Assembly: GCF_004168585.1 (NCBI RefSeq)
Contig: NZ_PGVH01000056.1
Span: 314,576 to 378,575, forward strand
DNA length: 64,000 nucleotides
From: Shewanella sp. OPT22
Lineage (GTDB): Bacteria > Pseudomonadota > Gammaproteobacteria > Enterobacterales > Shewanellaceae
Reading direction: 5' to 3'
Shown here: in pieces, positions 28,279-37,055 of the stretch
Layout of the letters: each line of letters begins with the position of its first letter
Position numbering within the stretch: the stretch's first letter is position 1
Made by a program: the position numbers and the translations under genes
The notes under the pieces: generated by a model
What the model was told of the DNA's origin: nothing
The model's input: only the letters and a program-made list of their open reading frames with translations
The model's database searches: none

Positions 28279-28297
28279 GCTGTAATTTGAGCAACTG

Positions 28298-28729
28298 ATG
28301 ACAAAAAAAGAAATTGTTAGAGCCCTTATTGAAGGCATCAACCGTGACATTAATGGTTACAGCAAATTAACTAGACTGCTGGAGACGCAAAGACAGTTAA
28401 TGCTCAATAGAGATAACGACAAACTTGCTGAGCACCATCTGCAACAACAAGCTCTGTGTGAATTGCTAAAAAAGAATGCAATTTATCGAAGTCAGCTGCT
28501 CAGTAATTTAGGTTTACCAGCTAATAACATCGGTATGGAACGGTTAATCAACGCACTACCGGCTCCAGGAAAAAGCAAAGCATTAGCTCTTTGGCAAGGT
28601 TTAGTCGCTCAGATAGAACATAGCCAACAATTGAACGATGCGAATGGTGAATTACTTGCTGGCCAAATGCAGGTGATTAACAAGCTACTGAATATTAAAG
28701 ACTCTTCTACTTATACTTCGAATGAATAA
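28298..28729 (+). CDS. flgN: Flagellar chaperone FlgN (lateral)
   Basis: A 143-residue helical protein right after flgM, with the FlgN pattern: long amphipathic helices (LLETQRQLMLNRDNDKLAEHHLQQQALCELLKKN) and a small hydrophobic middle. FlgN is the cytosolic export chaperone for FlgK and FlgL, both present in the cluster. Sequence similarity in this family is low, so position and length carry much of the weight. Confidence 0.85.
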   Translation: MTKKEIVRALIEGINRDINGYSKLTRLLETQRQLMLNRDNDKLAEHHLQQQALCELLKKNAIYRSQLLSNLGLPANNIGMERLINALPAPGKSKALALWQGLVAQIEHSQQLNDANGELLAGQMQVINKLLNIKDSSTYTSNE

Positions 28730-28744
28730 TCCCCTCTAGATTAA

Positions 28745-28772
28745 GCTTACTTCATAAACAATTGAAGTAAGC
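28745..28772 (+). other. Perfect 10-bp hairpin after flgN
   Basis: GCTTACTTCA and TGAAGTAAGC form a 10-bp stem with an 8-base loop, 16 bases past the flgN stop codon and 47 before the 577-aa gene. No strong T-run follows. It may be a weak terminator ending flgMN, or a processing or translation-control element for the orphan gene. Confidence 0.45.
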
Positions 28773-28818
28773 GTTAGCTTTAGATAAAAGTAGGTATGAT
28801 TTTCTACTCTTAATTTTC

Positions 28819-30552
28819 ATGGAAAGCTCCCCACCTCCTCAGCTTCTTGTTACTTCTGATACATATCAACAAGATGCTTTTCAGTGCTTAACCGAAAATG
28901 ATCCCATTTACTTTCGCGTGGAGTTAAATAAAACATTTCAAGTGACCGTACTGGTAAAAAAACTGTCAGATAGCCAAGTCAAAATGTCAGTGCACAAATT
29001 TCATGCCGAGTGCGGGTATGATATTGAAGAAGAAGTAGATAAAGAAGCTGAAATTGAAAAAATAATTAAAACAAAATACAAAGTAAGGGTACAGAGTGAT
29101 GCATTACGCAACGGCTCAATCCGATGCACTGATCCAAAAGTTCAAATTCATGCTGAAAATTGTTTAATGCTCTTGTCTCATTGCCAATCTCCAGAGGCAG
29201 CTTGTCAATTTATGCGTGAATTAAAAATGGCTAATTTGGAGTATCTTGAGCAGCCAGTATCGAGTATTGATACAGAGTCAGAATGTGTGCAAGAGCACCT
29301 TACTACCAAAGATAAAAAAGAGAGGATTCCCCCCCTCATATTTGGAGAGAGAGGACTCATATTCATTGCATTGCGAAATATTGACGTTGCCATGAAACTA
29401 GCTGAACTAACAGGTTCTAAATGCAATACATTAAAAACTAAAGCATTAGCTGCAGCATTTAATTACCACATGCAATCTGAAAGAAATCAAGACAGCTCAG
29501 CAATGATGAGAAATTCAATTATGTCTGCAACTCTGTCGTTTATTCAACAAAACCATAGTGCCAACTTGGAAAACAGCCAAATACAAGACAAAAAGAGCCA
29601 TGGACTGAGTTCTAAGCAATTAGATTTATTAATAAAGGCAAGCGGGTTAAGCATTAAGGCGTTTATAGAAGATAAAGCTCTCGAACCCTTTTTATTGAAT
29701 GCTCTTAAGAATGATCCCATAAATACTTTGAAATTGCTCAAACACTCTGACCCCAAGTTCACTCATGAAGTTTATTACCGTTTATTATCTCACGTCATTT
29801 ACGATGAGAAGGTATCAGATAAGCTATTAGTTTGTATTATTCATGCCTACAGTGAAACAGGAGTCATTAAAAAAATAGCATTGTGGGATACTAGTTACAG
29901 CAGACTCTGTCATCAGAAGATATTGACTTATGGATTAATTGACGGGATCCGTCTTCATCGTCCCAAAATGGCTTCTTTTATCGAAAACACATGCTTGTTC
30001 ACTGCTAATGACATCGAGCCCAGAACGAAATTCACTCAAGCTAGAGAGCTGGATCTTCAAGCCATACGGCTCGAAACCCCACAAAAAGAGAGTCAAGAGG
30101 GTGTCCGTCAATTGAGGGGAATTGCTAATATACACCTAGAATTTCTATTAAGACCAAACGTAACGTTCGAAGATATGCACTTAGCTTGTAAGTACAGTCC
30201 TCAAAAGATTTTCACCGCTTTGTTTAACTACCTATCCCAAGATTCTGAAATCTCCACAGATGATGCAACTCAACTGCTTTATTTGATATTTGCAATGAGT
30301 TTGTCTCATTGTGAAATGTCACCAGAGAAACTCTTAACTGCACCATCTAATAACGAAAACTCACCAGAAAAAACACTAGAATCGGCAAAAAAAGAACGTG
30401 AAGCAGCAGTAGTAAATGCTGAGATCTTATTTTCACAGCTGAAGCAAAAAAGGTTTGCGACTTCGAAAATAAATTGGCACGACGTTACTTGGCAAACCTA
30501 TCCAAATATGATCGAACGGGTTATAAAAGCTCAGCCTGAATCAGCGTCTTAA
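28819..30552 (+). CDS. Large orphan protein, paralogue of the 950-aa neighbour
   Basis: A 577-residue protein of unknown family, cytosolic in appearance. The N-terminal part is Ser/Pro-rich then beta-like; the KYKVRVQSD motif is at residues 86-94 and IPPLIFGER at 170-178. Both recur at nearly the same place in the next gene (SYKVRVLSD at 83-91, IPPLPFGKR at 154-162), marking a shared ~200-residue module. The remaining ~380 residues are helical, solenoid-like. No ribosome site is visible before the ATG. It lies between flgN and fliJ, where no such gene is expected. Function unknown; not typical of any flagellar protein I know. Confidence 0.62.
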   Translation: MESSPPPQLLVTSDTYQQDAFQCLTENDPIYFRVELNKTFQVTVLVKKLSDSQVKMSVHKFHAECGYDIEEEVDKEAEIEKIIKTKYKVRVQSDALRNGSIRCTDPKVQIHAENCLMLLSHCQSPEAACQFMRELKMANLEYLEQPVSSIDTESECVQEHLTTKDKKERIPPLIFGERGLIFIALRNIDVAMKLAELTGSKCNTLKTKALAAAFNYHMQSERNQDSSAMMRNSIMSATLSFIQQNHSANLENSQIQDKKSHGLSSKQLDLLIKASGLSIKAFIEDKALEPFLLNALKNDPINTLKLLKHSDPKFTHEVYYRLLSHVIYDEKVSDKLLVCIIHAYSETGVIKKIALWDTSYSRLCHQKILTYGLIDGIRLHRPKMASFIENTCLFTANDIEPRTKFTQARELDLQAIRLETPQKESQEGVRQLRGIANIHLEFLLRPNVTFEDMHLACKYSPQKIFTALFNYLSQDSEISTDDATQLLYLIFAMSLSHCEMSPEKLLTAPSNNENSPEKTLESAKKEREAAVVNAEILFSQLKQKRFATSKINWHDVTWQTYPNMIERVIKAQPESAS

Positions 30553-30701
30553 AAAAGGTTTCCCGTTTGGGGAATGGACTATATATCTTCATTTCACATT
30601 AAATATGTATTCAATGTAAGTTAAACATTTTTTAACTTTATTGTGTTTAACGCCCTCATAACTTATCAATTAAATATTAATGAACACGTTTTGTAATACA
30701 C

Positions 30702-33554
30702 ATGGCCACTGTACAAGTTGACTCTCCCGACACTTGCAGGCAATTTCAGCAACATTTAAAAGATTTAAAAGATTTAAAAAAATATCAATCGTGCAAATTT
30801 GAAATAAAAGATGCATTTGCTTATCAGTATCAAGTAAATGCAGCACTTGAAAAAGATGGGAAGTTATCAGCTGATGCTAAAGTCTTTCATTCAGGAACTA
30901 CACGTGTCCAAGCCACTGCAAATTCTGAACTAAATAAGCTTACACACTCTTATAAAGTCAGAGTTCTTTCTGACTCAAGTGAGGAAGCTTTAACTATTTC
31001 AGACGTAATACCAAACATAACAGCTGAAAATATCGTTGAAATTATACAGCAATCTTCAACTCAACGAGCTTTAGAGATTCTCAATAACAAGCCAAATATT
31101 GTTACTTATTTTAAATTCAAAAATTCACAGATTCTAAACTCTAGTGATACTAGGGAGGCCATCCCCCCCTTACCATTTGGTAAAAGAGTTTTAACACTAA
31201 TAATGGAGCGAGATTTGAGTAAAGCCATTGCAATAATGGACTTAGTAAGTGATTCAAACAACCTAAAGGCTGAACTGCTTAAATCACACTTTTTTAAACT
31301 AGCGTCTTCTCCAAGTAAATTACAGGCAGAGTTATCGAAACTAGACCCAGAAATACTAATGCAAGTATTTAAAAGTCAAACTGGCGAAACACTTTTACAA
31401 TTTCTCGCAAATTTGGAACCGCATTATGCAATTTTATATGCCGTGAGCGCTTGTGGAGCTGAACCTTCAACATCAGATTGTGACTCCAATAACGCCCCAG
31501 AAAAATTGCTAATTACTTTACTCAGTAAAAAAGAACATATCTCAGGTAGTGATGATGGCTTAAATTTTATCGACTGGTCTTCATTAGTAAGTCGTTCAAG
31601 CTTTAGAAAAGAAATTTTTGACTTGTATGCAAAACACCCTTCTTTGGCACTTCATGTTATGTCGCTTATTCCTAAACAACTTTGTACGAACCTAGTATGG
31701 CCCAATTTTTCAATAGGGGAAGCAAAGGGTTTACAAGCTCGATTACGCCAAGAGCTAAAAGAGCAACCAGAATATGTCGTGCAAGGGGTTTATAGAGTTA
31801 TTTGTAATAAAATCGGTTTAATTCATTCAGATTTTGTTCTTATTAATGAGACTATTTCTAGATTAAAAGATCATTCAGATAACCCTGAAGAATTTTTGAA
31901 ACAGCTACTTAAGGTATCCGAAGAAGTAAAGAACCCGCTGATATTACGTGCAGCAGTAAAATGCTTTCTGAGTTCATATCCAAGAATTATCGAGCAATTT
32001 ATTATAAAAGGTGTAAGCAATGGTGTTATCAGTTTTGCTGATTTACTCGATATCTTAAATCAACCTACCGATGCAGATGAAGAGCAAACAAATATCAAGG
32101 TTTGCCCAGAACTCTACCCTTGTATTCTAAAACAAGTTAAAACAAACTATTTGCTTGTCAAAGATCTCTTCATTCCTTCCAGAAACACACAAATAAGAAC
32201 ACTTCAACTCAAACTTTTGCTTGATTTAATTGAGCAAAATGACGAAGTTTCTGATATGCGTCTATGTCAGTTATTTAATACCTTCCAGCTTCTGCTATCA
32301 GATATGGCAATGTTTGATTCAAGAACTGGTAAGCCTAATGAACAGCCAATATTACTATATGCATTAGCAAACAATATCAGGAAGTTTCGCTCTGAAGAGT
32401 GTGTAGAAAACTTATTTATGCATATTCATGGTTTTATGCTTGTTAATTATAAAGACTATAAAACTTCTGCTTCTAACTTTCTTCTCTCAGAAAAAACAGA
32501 GCAATTTACTGAGTTTTTATCTGCTGAAGTTTCACAATCATCCGCAGTCCTTACTAAGAAAGAAGATAGTGAGGAAGTAGTGAGGATCAGTGAAGGAAAA
32601 GCAACTGAGGCTGATATTCTAGTCCTCTTAAAGGAATATCCAGAATTTGCCTATGAGCTTGCATTAAACTATAAAGAAGAGGCAATGAAACCTCAAGAAA
32701 TACGCAAATTTTCAGGTACAAATACTCAACAACGTATTGTTCATTCTTTTCTAGTTCACTTAGCTTATTTAGAACCAGAAAGTGCACTTACCGTATTTCA
32801 AAAGTTATCTATGAAAGAGCAAGCTCGATTTATGGTAAGTAATGTTGTCACTGACTATGCGGAGGCTGTAACAGGAAAAACATGCGAGCAAGTAAAAGCT
32901 CAAATGTTATCTTCTCTTAAATCGAGAGAAGCCATCCAGCATCTAATGGAAATGTTAAGAAGTTCACCTGAGCAACTTCACACTGCTCGTTTATGTTTAA
33001 TTTACTTTGCTTATTTTTCGCCCGAAAATGCACTCGTGGTTTTTCAAAATTTGAATAAAAAAGAGCAAGTTGAATTAATGGCAACGAATACTTTATCCAT
33101 CAATGGAGAAGAAATTGAAGAAAAAACTTTTGAACAATTAAAAGCCAAAATGTTGTCTTCTTTAAAACCAGAAGAAGCTATTGAACAGTTATGGATTATG
33201 AAGGATCAAATCCAACCAGCTTCTGAATGGGTTTCAGTTGCAAGCGCTATTTTAACTGAATTACTTGAAATCGATGCACTAGGGAAATCATCAGCCTCAG
33301 AAGCATTACCTTATGCTCGTTTAGGGAGATATACCGCAGCATGTTCTCAACCAAAAGAACTTAATCAACTACTCGTTTCTTCCTTTACTAATAGCTACTT
33401 AAAAAAAGCCTTCACTAGTGGATTCGAAGAGGTTTCTATACTTGAAGCTTGGACAACCCCAGAAAGATTAGAGTCTCTTACTAATTCTGATGCACTTGAA
33501 AACAAAAAAACTGCATCAGAAGAGCCTACGAGTTCAGCAGCCGACTACACTTAA
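30702..33554 (+). CDS. Very large orphan protein with internal 82-residue repeat
   Basis: A 950-residue protein of unknown family, without signal peptide or membrane helices. It shares its N-terminal module with the 577-aa protein (see the SYKVRVLSD and IPPLPFGKR motifs). The long remainder is helical. Residues 687-768 and 769-850 are a clear tandem duplication: EPESALTVFQKL / SPENALVVFQNL and EQVKAQMLSSLKSREAI / EQLKAKMLSSLKPEEAI. No clear ribosome site precedes the ATG. The final ~20 residues are Ser/Glu-rich. The gene converges on fliJ with 18 bases between. An alpha-solenoid scaffold or host-directed protein is plausible but unproven. Confidence 0.62.
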   Translation: MATVQVDSPDTCRQFQQHLKDLKDLKKYQSCKFEIKDAFAYQYQVNAALEKDGKLSADAKVFHSGTTRVQATANSELNKLTHSYKVRVLSDSSEEALTISDVIPNITAENIVEIIQQSSTQRALEILNNKPNIVTYFKFKNSQILNSSDTREAIPPLPFGKRVLTLIMERDLSKAIAIMDLVSDSNNLKAELLKSHFFKLASSPSKLQAELSKLDPEILMQVFKSQTGETLLQFLANLEPHYAILYAVSACGAEPSTSDCDSNNAPEKLLITLLSKKEHISGSDDGLNFIDWSSLVSRSSFRKEIFDLYAKHPSLALHVMSLIPKQLCTNLVWPNFSIGEAKGLQARLRQELKEQPEYVVQGVYRVICNKIGLIHSDFVLINETISRLKDHSDNPEEFLKQLLKVSEEVKNPLILRAAVKCFLSSYPRIIEQFIIKGVSNGVISFADLLDILNQPTDADEEQTNIKVCPELYPCILKQVKTNYLLVKDLFIPSRNTQIRTLQLKLLLDLIEQNDEVSDMRLCQLFNTFQLLLSDMAMFDSRTGKPNEQPILLYALANNIRKFRSEECVENLFMHIHGFMLVNYKDYKTSASNFLLSEKTEQFTEFLSAEVSQSSAVLTKKEDSEEVVRISEGKATEADILVLLKEYPEFAYELALNYKEEAMKPQEIRKFSGTNTQQRIVHSFLVHLAYLEPESALTVFQKLSMKEQARFMVSNVVTDYAEAVTGKTCEQVKAQMLSSLKSREAIQHLMEMLRSSPEQLHTARLCLIYFAYFSPENALVVFQNLNKKEQVELMATNTLSINGEEIEEKTFEQLKAKMLSSLKPEEAIEQLWIMKDQIQPASEWVSVASAILTELLEIDALGKSSASEALPYARLGRYTAACSQPKELNQLLVSSFTNSYLKKAFTSGFEEVSILEAWTTPERLESLTNSDALENKKTASEEPTSSAADYT
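30755..30779 (+). repeat. Short 9-base tandem repeat at the start of the 950-aa gene
   Basis: TTTAAAAGA occurs twice in full and once in part, encoding an LKDLKDLKK run at residues ~19-27. The unit is a multiple of three, so copy changes would alter length without shifting the frame. Confidence 0.6.
32760..33251 (+). repeat. Two tandem 82-codon units in the 950-aa gene
   Basis: Unit 1 covers residues 687-768 and unit 2 residues 769-850. Aligned stretches include AYLEPESALTVFQKL with AYFSPENALVVFQNL, and CEQVKAQMLSSLKSREAI with FEQLKAKMLSSLKPEEAI. Similarity is visible in the DNA too, so the duplication is not very old. Confidence 0.8.
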
Positions 33555-33572
33555 AATACATCAAAGCTCTTA

Positions 33573-33974
33573 TCATCTAATAGCAAACTCATCCGTTTGA
33601 GTTTGCTCCTGTTTCGCTAAAAACTTTTGTTTTTCTACACGTGCATTTTCTAATGCGACTTCTAAGCCCAAATGACGCCCTAATTGTCTTCGCCACAATT
33701 TTTCAACTCTTTGCTGTTCTTGAGTATGCAGCATTTGTTGGCGAGTGAGTTGCTTCTTAATTGGCTCTAACGCCAAGCTCATCTCAACACTGTTATTTAA
33801 CAACATTGGGTTAGTATGTTGGTAGCGCTGATGCGTATAGTTGTTGGCGGCTTGTTGTAATGCCTGCTGTTGCATAGCTAATTGATCAAGCTTTAATTGC
33901 GATTGTTGTTTTTCATTTGCCAATGCTGACAGTTTTTTCTGCTCCTGTTTACTCAGCAGTTTTAAAGCATTCAT
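33573..33974 (-). CDS. fliJ: Flagellar export protein FliJ (lateral)
   Basis: A 133-residue coiled-coil protein, Gln/Lys/Leu-rich throughout, of FliJ length and layout. FliJ is the central stalk-like partner of the FliI ATPase and helps chaperone exchange. Its ATG overlaps the fliI stop by 4 bases. Sequence conservation in this family is low; assignment rests on coiled-coil character, length and position after fliI. Confidence 0.85.
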   Translation of the reverse strand: MNALKLLSKQEQKKLSALANEKQQSQLKLDQLAMQQQALQQAANNYTHQRYQHTNPMLLNNSVEMSLALEPIKKQLTRQQMLHTQEQQRVEKLWRRQLGRHLGLEVALENARVEKQKFLAKQEQTQTDEFAIR

Positions 33975-35299
33975 CGTTGAGCACCGGACAATTGTGTAAT
34001 CAAGCCATCAAGACTTGTTAATGTTCGCTCAATGCTCGAGGGTTCATTCATGCCTTGTTGTAAAAATTCAGCTAATTTAGGATAGCTATTTACAGCCACA
34101 TCCAGCTGTGGATCTTGTCCGGCTTGATAACCACCTAATGGAATTAACGCTTTAACTTCGTTGTACTTACTCAGCAACAAGCGCAGCAATTTAGCATGCT
34201 CTAGTTGTTGTTCTGTAGATATTTGAGTAGCCAAACGGCTCACAGAAGCGCATACATCAATCGCAGGAAAGTGCCCTTGCTCGGCAAGTTGGCGACTTAG
34301 CACGATATGACCATCTAAAATCGCTCTGGCAGAATCAGCGATCGGATCTTGCAAATCATCGCCTTCACTGAGTACGGTATAAAAAGCGGTTAAGGTTCCA
34401 ACTGGATGCTGACTGTTCCCCGACATTTCAACCAAGCTCGGCAACGTAGCAAACGCTGATGGTGGATAGCCCTTGGTAGCAGGAGGTTCACCTAAACTCA
34501 ATGCAATTTCACGTTGCGCTTGTGCGTAACGGGTAAGAGAGTCGACTAACAGTAACACTTGCTTGCCCTGCTCTCTAAAATCAGCAGCTATTTTATGACA
34601 GAGCAACATCGCACGTTTGCGCATAACAGGTGTTGTATCGGCTGGTGCAGCTACGACAACGGCACGCTGCATCCCCTCGCTACCGAGTGAATCTTCGATA
34701 AATTCTCGTACTTCACGACCACGTTCACCAATCAAACCTACGACGATCACCTCGGCTTCAGTGTATCGAGTCATCATTCCTAATAGCACTGACTTACCGA
34801 CACCTGAGCCAGCAAATAAACCTAACCGCTGACCGCGACCAATCGGCGTTAATGCATTTATTGCTCTCACGCCAACATCTAAAGTCTCTGTAATGGGTTT
34901 ACGTTTTAATGGGTTCAGGTTTTTATGAACACGACTGTGCTTGTTATCGATATGAGCTTCAAACTCATCAATTGGCTGCCCTAGGCCATCGATAACACGA
35001 CCGAGAAGTTTTTCACCAAATGGCATTCTACGATGATCTGAAATGGGTAACACTCTTGCACCAGGCATTAAGCCATGAGGATGCTCAACAGGCATTAAGC
35101 ACAGGGTTTCTTTATGAAAGCCAACGACTTCAGCTTCTATCCAGCGACCATCTCGGCATTCAATTTTGCAAGGCTCACCCGTTGCCATTTGGCAACCCAC
35201 AGCTTCGAGCAGTAAACCATTAACACGAGTCAGTCGGCCGTATACCTGCGCAACAGGAACCGCTGGAAAATCGAGTATTACCGCTTCAGTCGGCGACAT
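33971..35299 (-). CDS. fliI: Flagellum-specific export ATPase FliI (lateral)
   Basis: A 442-residue hexameric ATPase of the flagellar type III export apparatus at the cytoplasmic face. Walker A GSGVGKS is at residues 164-170, and Walker B VLLLVDSLTRYAQAQREI follows with the export-ATPase motif LGEPPATKGYPPSAF. Related to the F1 beta subunit. It overlaps fliH by 14 bases and fliJ by 4, indicating tightly coupled translation. Confidence 0.97.
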   Translation of the reverse strand: MSPTEAVILDFPAVPVAQVYGRLTRVNGLLLEAVGCQMATGEPCKIECRDGRWIEAEVVGFHKETLCLMPVEHPHGLMPGARVLPISDHRRMPFGEKLLGRVIDGLGQPIDEFEAHIDNKHSRVHKNLNPLKRKPITETLDVGVRAINALTPIGRGQRLGLFAGSGVGKSVLLGMMTRYTEAEVIVVGLIGERGREVREFIEDSLGSEGMQRAVVVAAPADTTPVMRKRAMLLCHKIAADFREQGKQVLLLVDSLTRYAQAQREIALSLGEPPATKGYPPSAFATLPSLVEMSGNSQHPVGTLTAFYTVLSEGDDLQDPIADSARAILDGHIVLSRQLAEQGHFPAIDVCASVSRLATQISTEQQLEHAKLLRLLLSKYNEVKALIPLGGYQAGQDPQLDVAVNSYPKLAEFLQQGMNEPSSIERTLTSLDGLITQLSGAQR

Positions 35300-36053
35300 G
35301 CGCGTCCTCTGATTGAGCTACTTCAGTGTGAACGGCTTGGTTTTGATTAATTTCAACCAGTTTATTGGCTACATGATCCATACAGGTATTTAAACGAGTT
35401 TCTACTGAAGCATCTGCGTCAGAGTGTTCACTCACCACTCTACATCCACCAGCTGAAATACCCTCATCAGGAACAAGTTTCCAATCTTTAATTTTATCGG
35501 CGGCGAGTTCTTGTAGCTTACTGACAGCAGTCGGCTCTAAATGAATTTTAACGTGTTTGGCATCATCAGGCAGAGCCGCTAAGGTTTCTTCTACTAGGGT
35601 TAGTATTTGTGTTGGCTGTAGGGCTAATTCACAACGGATCACTTGCTGAGAAACTTTACGCACAAGTTCTAGAATTAAATCCTGTTGTTGTAAAATATGC
35701 TGGTTATGACCGTCTTCTAGCGTTTCTTTTAGTGCAGAAAGCGGAGTTATCATATCGTTGAGTTGCGATTCAAGATGAGTTCGGCCCTGTGCGTGCCCTT
35801 CGGCCAGCCCCTGTTTAAAACCGACATTATAACCCGCTTGTTTTCCTTGATCTTCACCTGAGCTAAAACCAGCATCGTGCCCTTGCTGTAGCCCTTCGTC
35901 ATAACCTTTATCAAATTTAGCTTGATAGTCATCCCATGCCGCTGTTGCGTCTTGTAATTCCTGCTCATGGGCTGATTGCAGTAAAGGAGGAAAACGATGC
36001 AACCGTACATTACGCTGCGCTGATTTATTAAATACTAAATTCGAAGGTTTCAT
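35286..36053 (-). CDS. fliH: Flagellar assembly protein FliH (lateral)
   Basis: A 255-residue regulator that dimerises and tethers FliI to the export gate and C ring. The diagnostic feature is a run of glycine-spaced helix repeats (GYDEGLQQGHDAGFSSGEDQGKQAGYNVGFKQGLAEGHAQG) at about residues 49-90. The C-terminal FliH/V-type ATPase E-like domain includes DEGISAGGCRVVSE. It lies between fliG and fliI. Confidence 0.93.
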   Translation of the reverse strand: MKPSNLVFNKSAQRNVRLHRFPPLLQSAHEQELQDATAAWDDYQAKFDKGYDEGLQQGHDAGFSSGEDQGKQAGYNVGFKQGLAEGHAQGRTHLESQLNDMITPLSALKETLEDGHNQHILQQQDLILELVRKVSQQVIRCELALQPTQILTLVEETLAALPDDAKHVKIHLEPTAVSKLQELAADKIKDWKLVPDEGISAGGCRVVSEHSDADASVETRLNTCMDHVANKLVEINQNQAVHTEVAQSEDAHVAD

Positions 36054-36067
36054 ATCGTCTTTACTTC

Positions 36068-37054
36068 CTATTCCACAACTTGCTCTTCAAATAACTGCAG
36101 CTCAATTTCGCCGTCATCGTTCATTTGTTTCGCTAATTGCATTATTTCTTTACGGGCAGCAATAGCTTGACTTAAAGGCACAGAACCTAAAGCTTCAGAT
36201 TGAGTTTCAATCGCTGATGACATGCGTTTGGGTAACGCTGTCATGATGATGCCTTTAAGCTCAAAATCGATACCTTTAATCGCTATTGCGAGTACTTCTG
36301 GTGGCACAATCGAAATAATTTCTTGAAGAACATCTGGCTTTTGACGACCAAGAATAATGAAGTCAAACATATTGTCGGTAACATCACTTGCAAGCTCAGT
36401 ATCATGTAACTTAATCATGGTCATCAGCTGCTCACGATCACCGTCATAACGATTCAAAATATCGGCCACTTGGCGTACACCAGATACTTTAGTGTGACTC
36501 TTTTCCATTGCGATGAGCATGCAACGTTCAACCAGCTGCCTCAGTTCATCGACTGCATCTCTATCCAGCTCACTGAGTTGAGCAATACGAACTAATACTT
36601 CATCCTGAACGGTTTCAGGCAGTTCTTGCAATACTTGAGCAGCACTTTCTGGTGGTAATAAAGCAAGAAGCACAGCTTGGAGCTGGCAATGCTCATGTGC
36701 AATTTCCTTAGCAAGAAGCTGCGGATCAACCCACTCTAAACGTCTTACAAGTGTTTTAATTTCGTTACCATAAATACTGTCGATCAAACTCTTAGCGACT
36801 CGATCACCTAACGCTAAATCTAAAGTCTTTTGCAAATAAGAGCGTGATGCTCTGGCAATGCCTGATTGCTCACGATACTGACTAAAAAATCGCCCGAGAA
36901 CATCATCAGCTTCATGTTGACTGATACTAGAAAGTCGAGCCATTTTATGACTAAGGTGTTGTACATCATGGCGATCAAGATGTGCCATCACTTGCGCCGC
37001 ACCTTTTTCTCCCATACTCAGCAGTAACATTGCCGCTTGCTCTACATTGTTCAT
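36068..37054 (-). CDS. fliG: Flagellar motor switch protein FliG (lateral)
   Basis: A 328-residue rotor protein that meets the stator and transmits torque. The N-terminal EQAAMLLLSMGEKGAAQVMAHL binds FliF; the middle domain carries the EHPQ-like helices (AKEIAHEHCQLQAVLLALLPPESAAQVLQELP); the C-terminal torque helix region is FDFIILGRQKPDVLQEII and onward. Length is standard. It starts just one base past the fliF stop. Its stator partners MotA/MotB are not in the window. Confidence 0.96.
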   Translation of the reverse strand: MNNVEQAAMLLLSMGEKGAAQVMAHLDRHDVQHLSHKMARLSSISQHEADDVLGRFFSQYREQSGIARASRSYLQKTLDLALGDRVAKSLIDSIYGNEIKTLVRRLEWVDPQLLAKEIAHEHCQLQAVLLALLPPESAAQVLQELPETVQDEVLVRIAQLSELDRDAVDELRQLVERCMLIAMEKSHTKVSGVRQVADILNRYDGDREQLMTMIKLHDTELASDVTDNMFDFIILGRQKPDVLQEIISIVPPEVLAIAIKGIDFELKGIIMTALPKRMSSAIETQSEALGSVPLSQAIAARKEIMQLAKQMNDDGEIELQLFEEQVVE

Positions 37055-37055
37055 A

